Shown: piece after piece, positions 1 to 10,104 of the stretch | Position numbering within the stretch: the first letter of the stretch is position 1 | Layout: every line of letters begins with the position of its first letter | NCBI RefSeq assembly: GCF_000014145.1 | Contig: NC_008255.1 | Span: 1,179,501 to 1,243,500, forward strand | DNA: 64,000 bases | Direction of reading: 5' to 3' | DNA from: Cytophaga hutchinsonii ATCC 33406 | Lineage (GTDB): Bacteria; Bacteroidota; Bacteroidia; Cytophagales; Cytophagaceae | The notes under the pieces: generated by a model | Told to the model about the DNA's origin: nothing | The model's database searches: none | Seen by the model: the letters and a program-made list of their open reading frames with translations, nothing else | Position numbers and translations under genes: made by a program

Positions 1-1689
1 AGTAATGAGGCACATGAAGAAGAGCAGCGTTTAAAAGAACTTGCACAAAAGCAAGCTTTAAAACGTGCCCGTATCATAGCGTTGGTTCTTGGTATCTTTA
101 CCATCATGGCGCTTGGTTCACTGGTATTCTCTATTCTGAAAACCGTTGAAGCGAACAATCAGCGGATCGAGGCAGAAAAGCAAAAAGGGATCGCGTTGAC
201 GCAGGAAGCTGAAGCTAAAAAGCAGACCGGTATTGCTGAGCAGCAAACACTGGAAGCGCAGAGGCAGAAAGATTTTGCGGTACTTGCTGCTGAAGAAGCA
301 AAACATCAGCAAGGTATAGCGGAGAAAAACTTTAACGAAGCACAGAAGCAGCGGAACATCGCTGTAACCTATGCTACAGAAGCAACCAAACAGCAGAAGA
401 TCGCCGAGATGCAGCGCGAGCTTGCAGTGAAAAATGAGAAGCAGGCGAAACAGGAAAAGCAACGTGCCGATAAACTTCGTTTGCTGTCTATTGCCCAGTC
501 TATGGCAGTGAAATCTGTGCAGATGGAAGAGGATACGATGCGCAAAGCATTACTGGCTTTTCAGGCGTATGAATTCTATAAAGAAAATGGCGGAAATGTA
601 AACCAGCATGAAATCTATGACGGTTTGTATTATGCGCTGAAAAATCTGAAAGTAAAAGATTACAATGCCCTGCATGCACATAAAGATGCCGTGCGGTCAA
701 TTGCATATACAGCAGATGGCAAAGGCATGTACACAGCCGGAAGTGATGGTAAGATCTTCAGCTGGGATATGACTGCTGCAAATCCGAAACCAAAGACTGT
801 ATACAATACCAATTATGCACTCGGAGCATTGTCTTTAAGTTCGAACGGTACCATGCTTGCCAGCGGCGGAGCATCACCGAATATTCGTATGGTTAATCTT
901 ACGAAAGAAGGTGACGCACCTTTACTATTGAAAGGCCATAAAAAAACGGTATTGTACACAGCATTTTCACCGGACAATCAAACGCTGGTATCTGCCAGTG
1001 CAGACAGTACGGTAATGATCTGGAATCTTTCTTCCGGTGTACCGATAACCGTTTACAGAGACAGACATAATATCAAAGCAGTATCGCTGCACCCGAAAGG
1101 AAGAGTAATTGCGGTCGCCAATGATAAAGGCGAAACCATGATTATCTCCCTGTATAATGAATTTACACCCTATCTGATTGATAGAGGAACGACAGCAGAC
1201 TACAGCCTGCAATACAGCCACGATGGGGAGTTTCTTGCGATTGCCAATAATTCAGGCCTGATCAAGATCATGGATGTAGAAGGCAGAAGACTGGTTGTTG
1301 CATTACCCGGACATAAGGCACGCGTGAACGAAATGAAATTCAGTAAAGATGATTCCAAACTTGCTTCTGCAAGCTTTGATGGTACCATCCGCGTATGGGA
1401 TCTTTCTGAATTGAGTGAGCAGCCGTTGATCTTAAAAGATCACACGAACTGGGTATGGTCTATGACCTTTAATGCAGAAGGCGATAAGCTGATTGCCGGC
1501 TGCGGTGATAACCTGATCCGGATCTGGCCGACAAGCAGCAAGATCATGGCCGATCAGATGTGCGACCTGATCAAACGAAACATGACCGGTGCGGAATGGA
1601 AACGCTATGTAGCAAAAGATGGTGTACCGTATGAATTAACCTGTCCGGCTTTACCAAGCCAGGAAACCAATATGAATACAATTTACTAA
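1..1689 (+). CDS. Membrane-anchored WD40-repeat protein, 5' end outside window
   Basis: The frame is open from the first base, so the true start lies upstream; a TTG at 82 falls inside the membrane segment and is unlikely to be the start. Visible order: a basic/acidic stretch, one transmembrane segment (about residues 23-46 of the visible part), a long Q/E/K/A-rich coiled coil with repeated QKxIAxxxxxEA units (about 47-165), then about seven WD40 blades to the end (repeated GHxxxV and D-x-T-x-x-x-WD endings such as SFDGTIRVWD). Known relatives with this tail in Cytophagales carry an N-terminal nSTAND-type NTPase or caspase-like domain; whether this one does cannot be seen. The WD40 part probably scaffolds protein contacts. 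It is followed after 6 bp by the beta-barrel gene, so co-transcription is likely. Confidence 0.85.
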   Translation, partial: SNEAHEEEQRLKELAQKQALKRARIIALVLGIFTIMALGSLVFSILKTVEANNQRIEAEKQKGIALTQEAEAKKQTGIAEQQTLEAQRQKDFAVLAAEEAKHQQGIAEKNFNEAQKQRNIAVTYATEATKQQKIAEMQRELAVKNEKQAKQEKQRADKLRLLSIAQSMAVKSVQMEEDTMRKALLAFQAYEFYKENGGNVNQHEIYDGLYYALKNLKVKDYNALHAHKDAVRSIAYTADGKGMYTAGSDGKIFSWDMTAANPKPKTVYNTNYALGALSLSSNGTMLASGGASPNIRMVNLTKEGDAPLLLKGHKKTVLYTAFSPDNQTLVSASADSTVMIWNLSSGVPITVYRDRHNIKAVSLHPKGRVIAVANDKGETMIISLYNEFTPYLIDRGTTADYSLQYSHDGEFLAIANNSGLIKIMDVEGRRLVVALPGHKARVNEMKFSKDDSKLASASFDGTIRVWDLSELSEQPLILKDHTNWVWSMTFNAEGDKLIAGCGDNLIRIWPTSSKIMADQMCDLIKRNMTGAEWKRYVAKDGVPYELTCPALPSQETNMNTIY

Positions 1690-1701
1690 GGAGATATGCA
1701 G

Positions 1702-2790
1702 ATGAAAAAAAGATGCACTCCATTTATTTCAGCAATCAGTTTGTTTGTTGCATGCTTCGTGACTATAAGTCTACAGGCACAGAGCAGCAGCAGCAAAGAT
1801 TCTATCATTGAGAACCGCTGTGTACAGTTGTTGCGTGATGCGGAGAAAACGTATGAAGCCGGTCGTATCAATGAAATTGAAGATATGATATTGCCTTGTA
1901 TAGAAAGCGAAGGGCTCAGCAAATTTGAAAAATTACAAGGATACAGGCTGATTATTTTATCTAAGCTGTTCGACAATCAAGATGAAGCGGCAAATGAATA
2001 TTTTCTGAAGCTGATTAAACTGGATCCTGAATATCAGGTGAACCCGGTAACAGATCCGTCAGAATTTATTCAATTATACAATTCATACCGTACGAATCCG
2101 GTCTTTGCGATTGGAGCAAAGGTAGGTATGAACCTTACCAAGCCAAGTTCTTTTGTGCCATATGGGGTTTCAAATACAGCAGAATCATCAGGTGAATACA
2201 CGTCTTATTTCAATTTACAGTTTGGCGCTAATCTGGATGTATATTTAACTAAAAAATGGAGCGTAGGTGCAGACCTCTTATTGTCTTTCAAAACGTATCA
2301 GTATAAAAATACCTTGTTGGGTTATTCGGAACTGACCATGAAAGAAAATCAGTTGTGGCTGGAACTCCCGATTGTGTTGAAGTATACGATGGGACAGAAA
2401 AAACTACGCTATTATTTACAGGCGGGCGGTGCCGTTTCAATGATCCTGAGTTCGAACAGTAATATTGTCCGTAAGGACGCTGCAACGCAATCCAATCAGG
2501 CGATCGGGCCGGATATTAATACACGTGACCTGCGTAACATGTTCAATTATTCCCTGGTCGGCGGCGGCGGTATCCGCTACAAAGCCGGTTACGGATACCT
2601 GGTGCTGGATGTAAAATATATGTATGGCCTGAATAATATTTCAGATATGGACAATAAGTACAGCAACGATGAATTGATCTATAAATACGGGTATATAGAT
2701 AATGATTTCACGTTGAATTCCTTGATGTTTTCAATAGGTTATTATAAATCATTCTACAAGCCTAAAAAATTACCTACCTATGAAAAATAA
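1702..2790 (+). CDS. Outer-membrane beta-barrel protein with N-terminal helical domain
   Basis: Signal peptide of about 28 residues ending LQAQ, then a helical, TPR-like periplasmic region (about 30-135) containing FLKLIKLDPEYQV. From about 140 to the end are alternating amphipathic strands with aromatic girdle residues (for example KYTMGQKKLRYYLQAGGAV), typical of the PorT-like/OMP_b-brl families. An ATG at 1696 is in frame, but GGAG at 1690-1693 sits 8 bases before the ATG at 1702, so 1702 is preferred. It lies between a WD40 membrane protein and an exported lipoprotein-like protein and overlaps the latter by 11 bases. I infer an envelope-spanning complex; the ligand is unknown. Confidence 0.8.
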   Translation: MKKRCTPFISAISLFVACFVTISLQAQSSSSKDSIIENRCVQLLRDAEKTYEAGRINEIEDMILPCIESEGLSKFEKLQGYRLIILSKLFDNQDEAANEYFLKLIKLDPEYQVNPVTDPSEFIQLYNSYRTNPVFAIGAKVGMNLTKPSSFVPYGVSNTAESSGEYTSYFNLQFGANLDVYLTKKWSVGADLLLSFKTYQYKNTLLGYSELTMKENQLWLELPIVLKYTMGQKKLRYYLQAGGAVSMILSSNSNIVRKDAATQSNQAIGPDINTRDLRNMFNYSLVGGGGIRYKAGYGYLVLDVKYMYGLNNISDMDNKYSNDELIYKYGYIDNDFTLNSLMFSIGYYKSFYKPKKLPTYEK

Positions 2791-4012
2791 TAAACAGGCA
2801 TATATTATTTTTATTTTAATTCTGAGCACAGCATTGTTTAGCAATTGCCGGAAAGAAAAAATTGCACCGGAACAGGCAGACAGCTTTATTAAATATTACG
2901 GTAAGAGCGGAAATCAAAAAGCAGGTAATGTAGTAGCAACCAATGATGGCGGTTATATATTAGTTGGTACTACGGATGCTTACGGAAACGGTAAACAGAT
3001 ACTGGTTGTAAAGACCGATGCATATGGGAATGAACAATGGAATAAAATATTCGGCGGTGCAGGGGATGATGAAGCATACAATATTCAGGTAGCAGCGGAT
3101 GGCGGTTATGTGATTGCAGGGTCAAAAGCGGAAAGTGCCGGTACAAATACCAATGCCTGGATCATTAAACTGAGCAGCGATGGAACAGAAATCTGGACAA
3201 AAGAGTTTGGTGTAACAGGAGAGAATGAATCTGCTGCGCGTATCATAAATACGCCTACGGATGGAGGGTATATCACTGTTGGTACAACCACAAATTTCCC
3301 GGCCGCAAAAAGTGCTGTGTACCTGTTAAAAATGACAGCAACAGGCGATACAATCTGGAGTGCAAAATATGGTAACGGTACAAGCAATGATTTGTTTAAT
3401 TATGGAACTGCCATACAGCAGATTGATGATATGAATTATCTGACCAGTGCTTACACGAGAGATGCCGGAGGTAGCACATCCAGCTTTGATATGTTGGTGA
3501 CAACAGGAAGATTTGAAGAGACAGGTTATGGCAGTGCTTCTAACATTGGAAAAGGTACATATCAGTCTCAAAATATAGATATTAAAGACGCGCAGGATAT
3601 TATTCTTGCTGCTGCAGGAGATAAATACATTCTAGGCACAACCACAACGGGAGATGTGTATATTTTACACACAGCAGTTAATGAAGATTTTATTGCATAC
3701 AAATCTTTTGAGACGCCGGATCTTGATATTGTTTCCGGTTTTTTAAAAACAGCTGACGGCGGTTTTGTTATTGCCGGATCAACAATAAAGAATGGCAGTA
3801 CGGATATATTAGTAATTCGTACGGATTCAAACCTGTCTCCAATCTGGACAAAAACATTTGGCGGCACAGGGGAAGATACCGGCTCTTCTATTATTCAATT
3901 GCCGGATGGAAGTTTCGCTGTTTCAGGTACTATTGCGTTCGGCGGTAATGCAACAGGAGCCAATGCTGTTATGGCGCTCATTCATATTGATTCAAACGGC
4001 GAATTGAAATAA
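2780..4012 (+). CDS. Exported propeller-like protein, possible lipoprotein
   Basis: A hydrophobic N-terminus ends at FSNC (Cys23), a weak lipobox. The rest is built from repeats of about 50 residues with the signature DGGYILVGT / DGGYVIAGS / DGGFVIAGS followed by KTDAYGNEQWNKIFGG or RTDSNLSPIWTKTFGG. The repeats probably form a beta-propeller; similar repeats are common in Bacteroidota T9SS-associated proteins. No C-terminal sorting domain is visible, so surface export by T9SS is not supported. The start overlaps the preceding barrel gene by 11 bases, indicating translational coupling, and the big surface protein follows after 27 bases. Confidence 0.75.
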   Translation: MKNNKQAYIIFILILSTALFSNCRKEKIAPEQADSFIKYYGKSGNQKAGNVVATNDGGYILVGTTDAYGNGKQILVVKTDAYGNEQWNKIFGGAGDDEAYNIQVAADGGYVIAGSKAESAGTNTNAWIIKLSSDGTEIWTKEFGVTGENESAARIINTPTDGGYITVGTTTNFPAAKSAVYLLKMTATGDTIWSAKYGNGTSNDLFNYGTAIQQIDDMNYLTSAYTRDAGGSTSSFDMLVTTGRFEETGYGSASNIGKGTYQSQNIDIKDAQDIILAAAGDKYILGTTTTGDVYILHTAVNEDFIAYKSFETPDLDIVSGFLKTADGGFVIAGSTIKNGSTDILVIRTDSNLSPIWTKTFGGTGEDTGSSIIQLPDGSFAVSGTIAFGGNATGANAVMALIHIDSNGELK

Positions 4013-4039
4013 AATAAAAAAGTAAAAATAATTATTGAT

Positions 4040-7000
4040 ATGGTTCTTAAAAATAAATTTATCTTCCTGGTCGGATTGTTTATTTCTTCGGTACATGTGT
4101 TTGCCAATGTAAGTGTTACATCTGCCGGCAACCTGAATCTATGCGTTGGTAATGGATTCTCAACGATAGGGAAAATTACGATTGCCGAAGGTGTCATGGC
4201 AGACTTTTCGTCGAATGCAACTGTGCAGACGTATGAAATAAATGCGCCTTCTAATTTTGAATTTAATCCTGGCAATGGCTCTGTAACAGCTTCAGGGAAT
4301 GATATTACATTCTCTGCCTTAACTGTAACAGCAACAAAAATAACGCTGTATTATCTGGCAACTGCAACGGCTACGGTAGATAAGTTTGAATTAACAAACA
4401 TTCAGATAAAAGCAACGAATTCTTCCGGTTCACAAAATATCGTGCGCACAGGCGGTACCGCAACACAGGCGGGTAATGCTGCTTATACAAATACACACGC
4501 ATCTGTGAGCGCTAATCAAGCTAATGTAAATTTGAATTTAGGTTCATTAAATAATCTATGTATCAATAGCGGTGATAAAACACTTTCCGGAGGCACTCCG
4601 GGGGGAGGTACGTATCTGGGAACAGGTGTTTCGGGGTCAACATTCAGTCCGGTAGCAGCAGGGACAGGCAGTTATACGATTACTTATACGGCTTCACAAA
4701 ATGGCTGTTCGGGAACAGCGACGGCAACTATCACCGTAAATCCCAAACCATCAGTAACTTTTTTTGGATTGGATAATACCTATTGTTCAAATGGCCTGGA
4801 TGACCAGCTGACAGGCTTTCCTTCCGGAGGGACTTTTTCTGGGAGTATGGCAATCAGCGGTACATTATTCAAACCATCTGTACCATCTGTTGGTGTAAAA
4901 AATATTACTTATTCGTATACAGATGCAAATGGCTGTTCGGGTGAAACTACACAACAGACAACTATTTTAGAGGCACCAACTGTTTCGATAACGTTAGATC
5001 CTGCTAAAAGTACCTATGCGATAAATGATGTCCCTGTTAAAATTTCAGGTACACAAAATAACCCATCTTCAGGCGGAACAATTATATTGAGTGGAAATGG
5101 CGTTAGTAATTCAACGGCTCTTTTTACTCCCTCTGCTGCAGGTGTTGGTACACATATAATTTCAAGAACAATAAAAGCGCCTAATGGATGTTCTGCTACA
5201 GAAACCAGAGAAATGACAGTATCTAATACGAATAATATTATTATAAATGGTTTAGCTGAAAAATATTGTGAATATAATGCCCCTGTACTTTTATCAACAA
5301 ATTTAGGCACAGGTACCTTCAGCGGCGAAGGTATTACAGAATTTGATGCTTCAACAGGTACAGCTACATTTAATCCGGCACTTGTTGATTTCGGAAATCA
5401 GCAACAGGTAACGGTTACTATAAACCTCAATTATGCAGGCCTTATTAATTTTCCGCAGACAACTACCATTCACAAAAGACCACAAGTTACAATTATACAG
5501 GATACGGTTGCACCTAATTTCAGAAAGAAGTTCTGTAATCAGGATGCAACAGTGCCTATGAGTGTTTCTACTTATCCATCCGGAGGAACAGGTGAATTTT
5601 CAGGTTCTCCGGCTATAAGCGGAAATAATTTTAATCCCGCTAATGCAACGATTGGAAGTATAAATACAAATACTGTATTATATACCTATACAGATTTAAA
5701 TAATTGTACAAATACAGATTCAAAAACTGTAATCGTTAATGCCGTCACTACAGGATTAGATTTTAGCGGATTGAATTCTAAGTATTGTGATAAAGCAAGC
5801 ATAGCCGAACTTAAACCGCTAAATGGGGAAACCTTATTTAGCGGTGGTTTTTTTAGTGGGGTAGGTACTAATGGAAATACTTTTAATCCAGGTATTGCGG
5901 CTCAATATAATAACAATAATAAAAGTCAGGATTATGTAATAAGCTTCATTTATGTAAATGAAGAGAAATGTCAGACAATTGTAGAACACACAACAACAAT
6001 AATTCTATCACCACAGGTGACTCTTTTGGGATTCAATCCCAAAAGAGAATATTGTTTGGGTGATAATCCTGTGACATTAACAGGTGTAGTATCAAATAGT
6101 ACACCAGGAGCAGGGGTATACTCGATCAAGCCTCTTTTGAATACAGAACTAGATGATAATACGTTGAATGGTAATATATTTTATCCTGGAAATTCAACCA
6201 ATGCCGGAACATACAGGGTGTTATATAACTATACCGAAAATACTTCCAATTGTACAAATACGGATAGTGTAACTGTAATTGTGCATTCAATTCCGCAAGT
6301 TTATTTTTCGGGATTAAAATCAAAATACTGTGATAAAGAAGAATTATCTAATTTAACAGCGTTTCCGGCATATGTGGCTGGTGCTTCCAGCTTTACAAGC
6401 AGTCCGGTAGTAAGCGCTGTTGCTGGTACTATATTTTCTCCTTCTTTAGCAGGTGTTAATACACATTATATTACATACACGTATACGGATAATAATGGAT
6501 GTAAAGGTGATTCGACAATAAAAACTGTTGTGTATGAAAAACCTAAAGCAAGCTTTACCATGTCTTCATTTTGTGAAAGTGATATTATCTTATTTAGAGA
6601 CTCTTCATCTGTACTTGTTTCCCCAACTAGTGCCCCAAGTGCATACAACAATTGGAAATGGGTTATTGATGACAAAACAGTTATAAGGAAAGACCTGGAT
6701 ACTGCATTATTGGCAGGAAGCCATAAGTTTTCATATATTACTATTACAGATAAAGGTTGCAGTGATACAATTACTAAAAATGTTACCATTGGTTCGTATC
6801 CAAAAACAAAATTTACATGGGATAAAATTTGTAATAAAGAAGCAACAAAGTTTTTTAATAATTCTACTATCGATATTGGTGCTATTACGAATGTATACTG
6901 GAAATTTACTGAAGGTGGCTCTGAAGAGAATATAGCATTAAATAATAATGTTAATGGCAATACGACTCATACTTACACTACGCCTGCTACATATAAGGTT

Positions 7001-8617
7001 ACATTGAAAGCTAAGACAAATTATAATTGTATTGCAAGTGATACCCAAAAAGTATTTATTCTCCCTTCTATAGATATATCATCAGATGTACCTTATTCGA
7101 ATAACTTTAACAATCTTGTAGGTGATTGGGTTTCAAGTTCAGAAACAGATACCTTATCGTCATGGGTATTAGGTCAGCCAAATAAATCCATAATAAAATC
7201 TGATAGTGCAGCTTGGGTAACAAGTCTTACTAAATCACATAATCCCAATGAAATCTCTTACGTATATAGTCCTTGTTTTACATTAACGGATATTACAAAG
7301 CCAATGATTCATATGGATATTTGGTCTGCAACCATTCAAAATATTTCCGGTGCAAATTTGCAATACGCTGTTGATGGTACGAATTGGTTTACATTAGGAG
7401 AACCTAATAAATCCGGTGTTAACTGGTACAACAACACATCTAATATTGCTGCCCGTCCATCGGGACCACTTTCTTTAAATCAATACGGCTGGACGGGTAC
7501 AGATTCTGCAGGATGGAAAAATGCACGTCATATTTTTGATAAAGAATTAGGCACGAATAAAAATATTCGTTTCAGAATATCCTTTGCCGGAACTACGGAT
7601 ACAACAAATGGCTTTGCATTTGATAATGTCTGGATCGGAGACCGTAAACGGTTGATGCTTGCCGAACACTTTACCAATAACTCCAGTTCGAATACCGTGC
7701 AGGACAATGTTGAACTGAATAAATTATTGAATGCAAATCAAAAGGATGGTATACCTAAAGATATTATTGCTTTGCAATACCATACAGCCTTTCCCGGATC
7801 AGATCCAATGTATAGCCGTAACATACCGGATGCCGGTGCAAGGTCGCTTTATTATGGTGTTACACAGGTGCCGTACTCAACAGTAGATGGATCTTATTAC
7901 AAAGGTAATACGGCACGTATCACACAAGAACTTATTGATACGCGTTCATTATACGACCCGGCGTTTGAAATAAAATTAGAACCAATTTTAACGGCAAATA
8001 CTATTTCCGGAAGTGTAACTGTAAAAAATACAATGCCGGTAAATAATAATGTAACGGTATATATATCTGTGCTTGAACGCTACGTGAATAATATAACCGG
8101 AATAAATGGTGAAAAAAACTATGAGTGGGTGCATGCAAAGTTCCTGCCGGATGCTGCAGGTAAAAGTTTCTCCGGGAATTGGTCAAAAGATAGAACAGAA
8201 ACCGTTCCCTTTATCTGGTCATTTACGCCATCAAATATATATAATCCGGATAAACTTGCTGTGATTGCTTTTGTACAAAATAATGTTACAAAAGAAATTT
8301 ATCAGGCAGCGTACAAAGGATTAGGTGCAGATGTAATTACAAGTGTTTTTGATCCGAATGAGTCAACATCAACAGTCATGATGTATCCAAATCCCGCTAA
8401 TGATCTGGTACATGTTATCCTCAGCGGAACATTATCCGGTGATTATTCCTGGTGTGTGATTGATGGTCTGGGCAAAGTTGTTGATCAGGGTATTGCAGCA
8501 GATCAGACAGATGGTTTTGTAGTAAATACACAACACTATGCAAGCGGTTTCTATACGCTTCGCTTAAGTAATCAATCCAGTGGTATTAAAACCCAGAAGT
8601 TTGTGGTGGTACATTAA
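4040..8617 (+). CDS. Giant T9SS-secreted surface protein with Omp28-like domain
   Basis: 1525 residues. Signal peptide of about 22 residues (ending HVFA), then a beta-rich region and about six to seven tandem modules of roughly 90 residues (about 235-860) with the pattern FxGLxxKYC...GGxFSG...FxP...TYTYTDxNGC, an adhesin-like repeat of Bacteroidota. About 860-1030 is PKD-like (FTWDKICNKEATKFFNNST). About 1030-1225 is a jelly-roll/MAM-like part ending FAFDNVWIGD. About 1225-1440 resembles Omp28-type domains (MLAEHFTNN...ALQYHTAFPG...VPYSTVDG). The last 75 residues are a type A sorting domain (MMYPNPANDLVHV...GFYTLRL...KFVVVH). Predicted surface-anchored or secreted by T9SS. It ends at a strong terminator and closes the operon begun at the window edge. 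Confidence 0.85.
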   Translation: MVLKNKFIFLVGLFISSVHVFANVSVTSAGNLNLCVGNGFSTIGKITIAEGVMADFSSNATVQTYEINAPSNFEFNPGNGSVTASGNDITFSALTVTATKITLYYLATATATVDKFELTNIQIKATNSSGSQNIVRTGGTATQAGNAAYTNTHASVSANQANVNLNLGSLNNLCINSGDKTLSGGTPGGGTYLGTGVSGSTFSPVAAGTGSYTITYTASQNGCSGTATATITVNPKPSVTFFGLDNTYCSNGLDDQLTGFPSGGTFSGSMAISGTLFKPSVPSVGVKNITYSYTDANGCSGETTQQTTILEAPTVSITLDPAKSTYAINDVPVKISGTQNNPSSGGTIILSGNGVSNSTALFTPSAAGVGTHIISRTIKAPNGCSATETREMTVSNTNNIIINGLAEKYCEYNAPVLLSTNLGTGTFSGEGITEFDASTGTATFNPALVDFGNQQQVTVTINLNYAGLINFPQTTTIHKRPQVTIIQDTVAPNFRKKFCNQDATVPMSVSTYPSGGTGEFSGSPAISGNNFNPANATIGSINTNTVLYTYTDLNNCTNTDSKTVIVNAVTTGLDFSGLNSKYCDKASIAELKPLNGETLFSGGFFSGVGTNGNTFNPGIAAQYNNNNKSQDYVISFIYVNEEKCQTIVEHTTTIILSPQVTLLGFNPKREYCLGDNPVTLTGVVSNSTPGAGVYSIKPLLNTELDDNTLNGNIFYPGNSTNAGTYRVLYNYTENTSNCTNTDSVTVIVHSIPQVYFSGLKSKYCDKEELSNLTAFPAYVAGASSFTSSPVVSAVAGTIFSPSLAGVNTHYITYTYTDNNGCKGDSTIKTVVYEKPKASFTMSSFCESDIILFRDSSSVLVSPTSAPSAYNNWKWVIDDKTVIRKDLDTALLAGSHKFSYITITDKGCSDTITKNVTIGSYPKTKFTWDKICNKEATKFFNNSTIDIGAITNVYWKFTEGGSEENIALNNNVNGNTTHTYTTPATYKVTLKAKTNYNCIASDTQKVFILPSIDISSDVPYSNNFNNLVGDWVSSSETDTLSSWVLGQPNKSIIKSDSAAWVTSLTKSHNPNEISYVYSPCFTLTDITKPMIHMDIWSATIQNISGANLQYAVDGTNWFTLGEPNKSGVNWYNNTSNIAARPSGPLSLNQYGWTGTDSAGWKNARHIFDKELGTNKNIRFRISFAGTTDTTNGFAFDNVWIGDRKRLMLAEHFTNNSSSNTVQDNVELNKLLNANQKDGIPKDIIALQYHTAFPGSDPMYSRNIPDAGARSLYYGVTQVPYSTVDGSYYKGNTARITQELIDTRSLYDPAFEIKLEPILTANTISGSVTVKNTMPVNNNVTVYISVLERYVNNITGINGEKNYEWVHAKFLPDAAGKSFSGNWSKDRTETVPFIWSFTPSNIYNPDKLAVIAFVQNNVTKEIYQAAYKGLGADVITSVFDPNESTSTVMMYPNPANDLVHVILSGTLSGDYSWCVIDGLGKVVDQGIAADQTDGFVVNTQHYASGFYTLRLSNQSSGIKTQKFVVVH

Positions 8618-8644
8618 GTTCATTGAAAAAAAATAGTAATATAG

Positions 8645-8677
8645 AAGGCCCGATTCTTTGGAAGAGTCGGGCCTTTT
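8645..8677 (+). terminator. Rho-independent terminator after the surface-protein operon
   Basis: A 14-bp stem (AAGGCCCGATTCTT paired with AAGAGTCGGGCCTT, one G-T pair) with a 3-base loop, followed by T residues, 27 bases after the stop of the giant surface protein. Confidence 0.9.
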
Positions 8678-8781
8678 GTATGGAATTAATCGGGTATACC
8701 AGGTGTTATACTAATATTCTCTTAAACGCTTTAACATAGCTTTCGGAAACACGTTCTAAAAACATAAAATATACTGCATAT

Positions 8782-9339
8782 ATGCTCGACTTTATTTCTC
8801 AACCCTGGCCGTGGTACGTTTCAGGTCCGCTGCTCGGACTCATGGTGCCGCTTTTATTATTCATTAGCAACAAACAATTTGGCGTGTCGTCGAACTTCCG
8901 GCATATCTGTGCCATGTTTGCGCCTAAGTCTATTCCATTCTTTAATTACGATTGGAAAAAGGAAAGCTGGAATCTGGTACTGATCCTCGGTACAGTAGCA
9001 GGAGCATGGGTTGCGCATGCATATCTAAATCCTACAGTAAATGTAAGCGATGATACCTATGCACTCTTAAACCAGCAGGGCGTGCATCAGTTTGACGGAT
9101 TTGCCCCGGCAGATATATTCTCCTGGGAAGGCCTGTTATCACTCAGAGGATTTATTATGATTGTGATCGGCGGCTTTCTGGTTGGTTTCGGTACACGTTA
9201 TGCAAACGGCTGTACATCGGGTCATGCCATTATGGGCTTGTCTCTGTTAAGTGTTAATTCATTGATAGCCGTTGTTGGCTTCTTTATAGGAGGTCTGGTA
9301 ATGACGTACCTGATCTTACCCTATGTGTTGGCTCTTTGA
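8782..9339 (+). CDS. YeeE/YedE-type sulfur transport protein, first half
   Basis: A 185-residue membrane protein with about four hydrophobic segments (8-28, 66-84, 112-134, 155-180). The motif RYANGCTSGHAIMGL carries the conserved cysteine of the YeeE/YedE (TsuA/PmpA-like) family, whose characterised members import thiosulfate. Many Bacteroidota split this transporter into two short genes; the partner follows at 9568. The initiator ATG has a suitable AT-rich leader and the gene begins a new transcription unit after the terminator at 8645. The thiosulfate substrate is inferred from family only. Confidence 0.8.
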   Translation: MLDFISQPWPWYVSGPLLGLMVPLLLFISNKQFGVSSNFRHICAMFAPKSIPFFNYDWKKESWNLVLILGTVAGAWVAHAYLNPTVNVSDDTYALLNQQGVHQFDGFAPADIFSWEGLLSLRGFIMIVIGGFLVGFGTRYANGCTSGHAIMGLSLLSVNSLIAVVGFFIGGLVMTYLILPYVLAL

Positions 9340-9389
9340 TTGTAAAATTCCAACTGACAAAAAACAAATTCCAAACGGATGGAATAGAA

Positions 9390-9497
9390 GTGTAGAGTGT
9401 ATAGTGTAATTGTTTCTCTAACATGAAAGTACGTTACATAGTAAGAACATCTAAAATGACGAAATGCACTACAATTAAGAAACGATACACTCTACAC
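9390..9497. repeat. Inverted repeat with 7-bp units between the two YeeE halves
   Basis: GTGTAGAGTGTAT at 9390-9402 is exactly inverted at 9485-9497, 82 bases later. The left arm consists of 7-bp units AGTGTAG/AGTGTAT/AGTGTAA. The two sulfur-transport genes are therefore separated by 228 bp of repeat-bearing DNA. A related heptamer array flanks the terminator near 22.6 kb. Confidence 0.7.
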
Positions 9498-9567
9498 TCA
9501 ATTACTTATTGAACAAAACGTAACTATTCACATCTGGTAACTAGAAACCAGTAACTCGAAACGAACT

Positions 9568-9978
9568 ATGAAATACATTAAATTCTTTCTCATCGGCATC
9601 TACTTTGGTATTGTGCTGACCAAAGCGGAAGTGATCTCCTGGTTCCGTATTCAGGAAATGTTTCATTTCCAAAGTATACACATGTATGGTATTATCGGTT
9701 CTGCTGTTGTTGTTGGAGCCATCTCTGTGTTTCTTATTAAGAAATTCAACCTGAAAAGTTTCGGCGGTGAAGAGATCCGTCTCATCAGCAAAGAGTATCA
9801 CAAAGGCTTATTGCCGGGCGGAATCATCTTTGGGCTGGGCTGGGCTTTAACAGGCGCGTGTCCGGGGCCGATGTTTGCATTGCTTGGTAATGGAATAGAA
9901 GTAATGCTGGTTGCAATACTCTCTGCAATTGCAGGCACGTTTGTGTATGGGGTGGTGAAGGATAAGCTGCCGCAGTAG
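9568..9978 (+). CDS. YeeE/YedE-type (DUF6691-like) sulfur transport protein, second half
   Basis: 136 residues with about four membrane segments (3-20, 34-54, 76-100, 105-128). The motif GLGWALTGACPGPMFALLGNG contains the second conserved cysteine of the YeeE/YedE pseudo-repeat. It pairs with the gene at 8782 to make the equivalent of a full-length transporter. No rhodanese, sulfurtransferase or beta-lactamase-fold partner is adjacent, unlike many sulfur-oxidation clusters, so the physiological substrate stays open. Confidence 0.8.
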   Translation: MKYIKFFLIGIYFGIVLTKAEVISWFRIQEMFHFQSIHMYGIIGSAVVVGAISVFLIKKFNLKSFGGEEIRLISKEYHKGLLPGGIIFGLGWALTGACPGPMFALLGNGIEVMLVAILSAIAGTFVYGVVKDKLPQ

Positions 9979-10104
9979 GCCAAAGGCTTAAAGCTAAATG
10001 CTGATAAGTACAAGAATTAAAACTTAAAGCATAATGCTATTAACGTATATCAGGCACAAGCGAATGCTTGCGCTAACCTTCCGCTTTAAGCCCTTCACCC
10101 TCTG

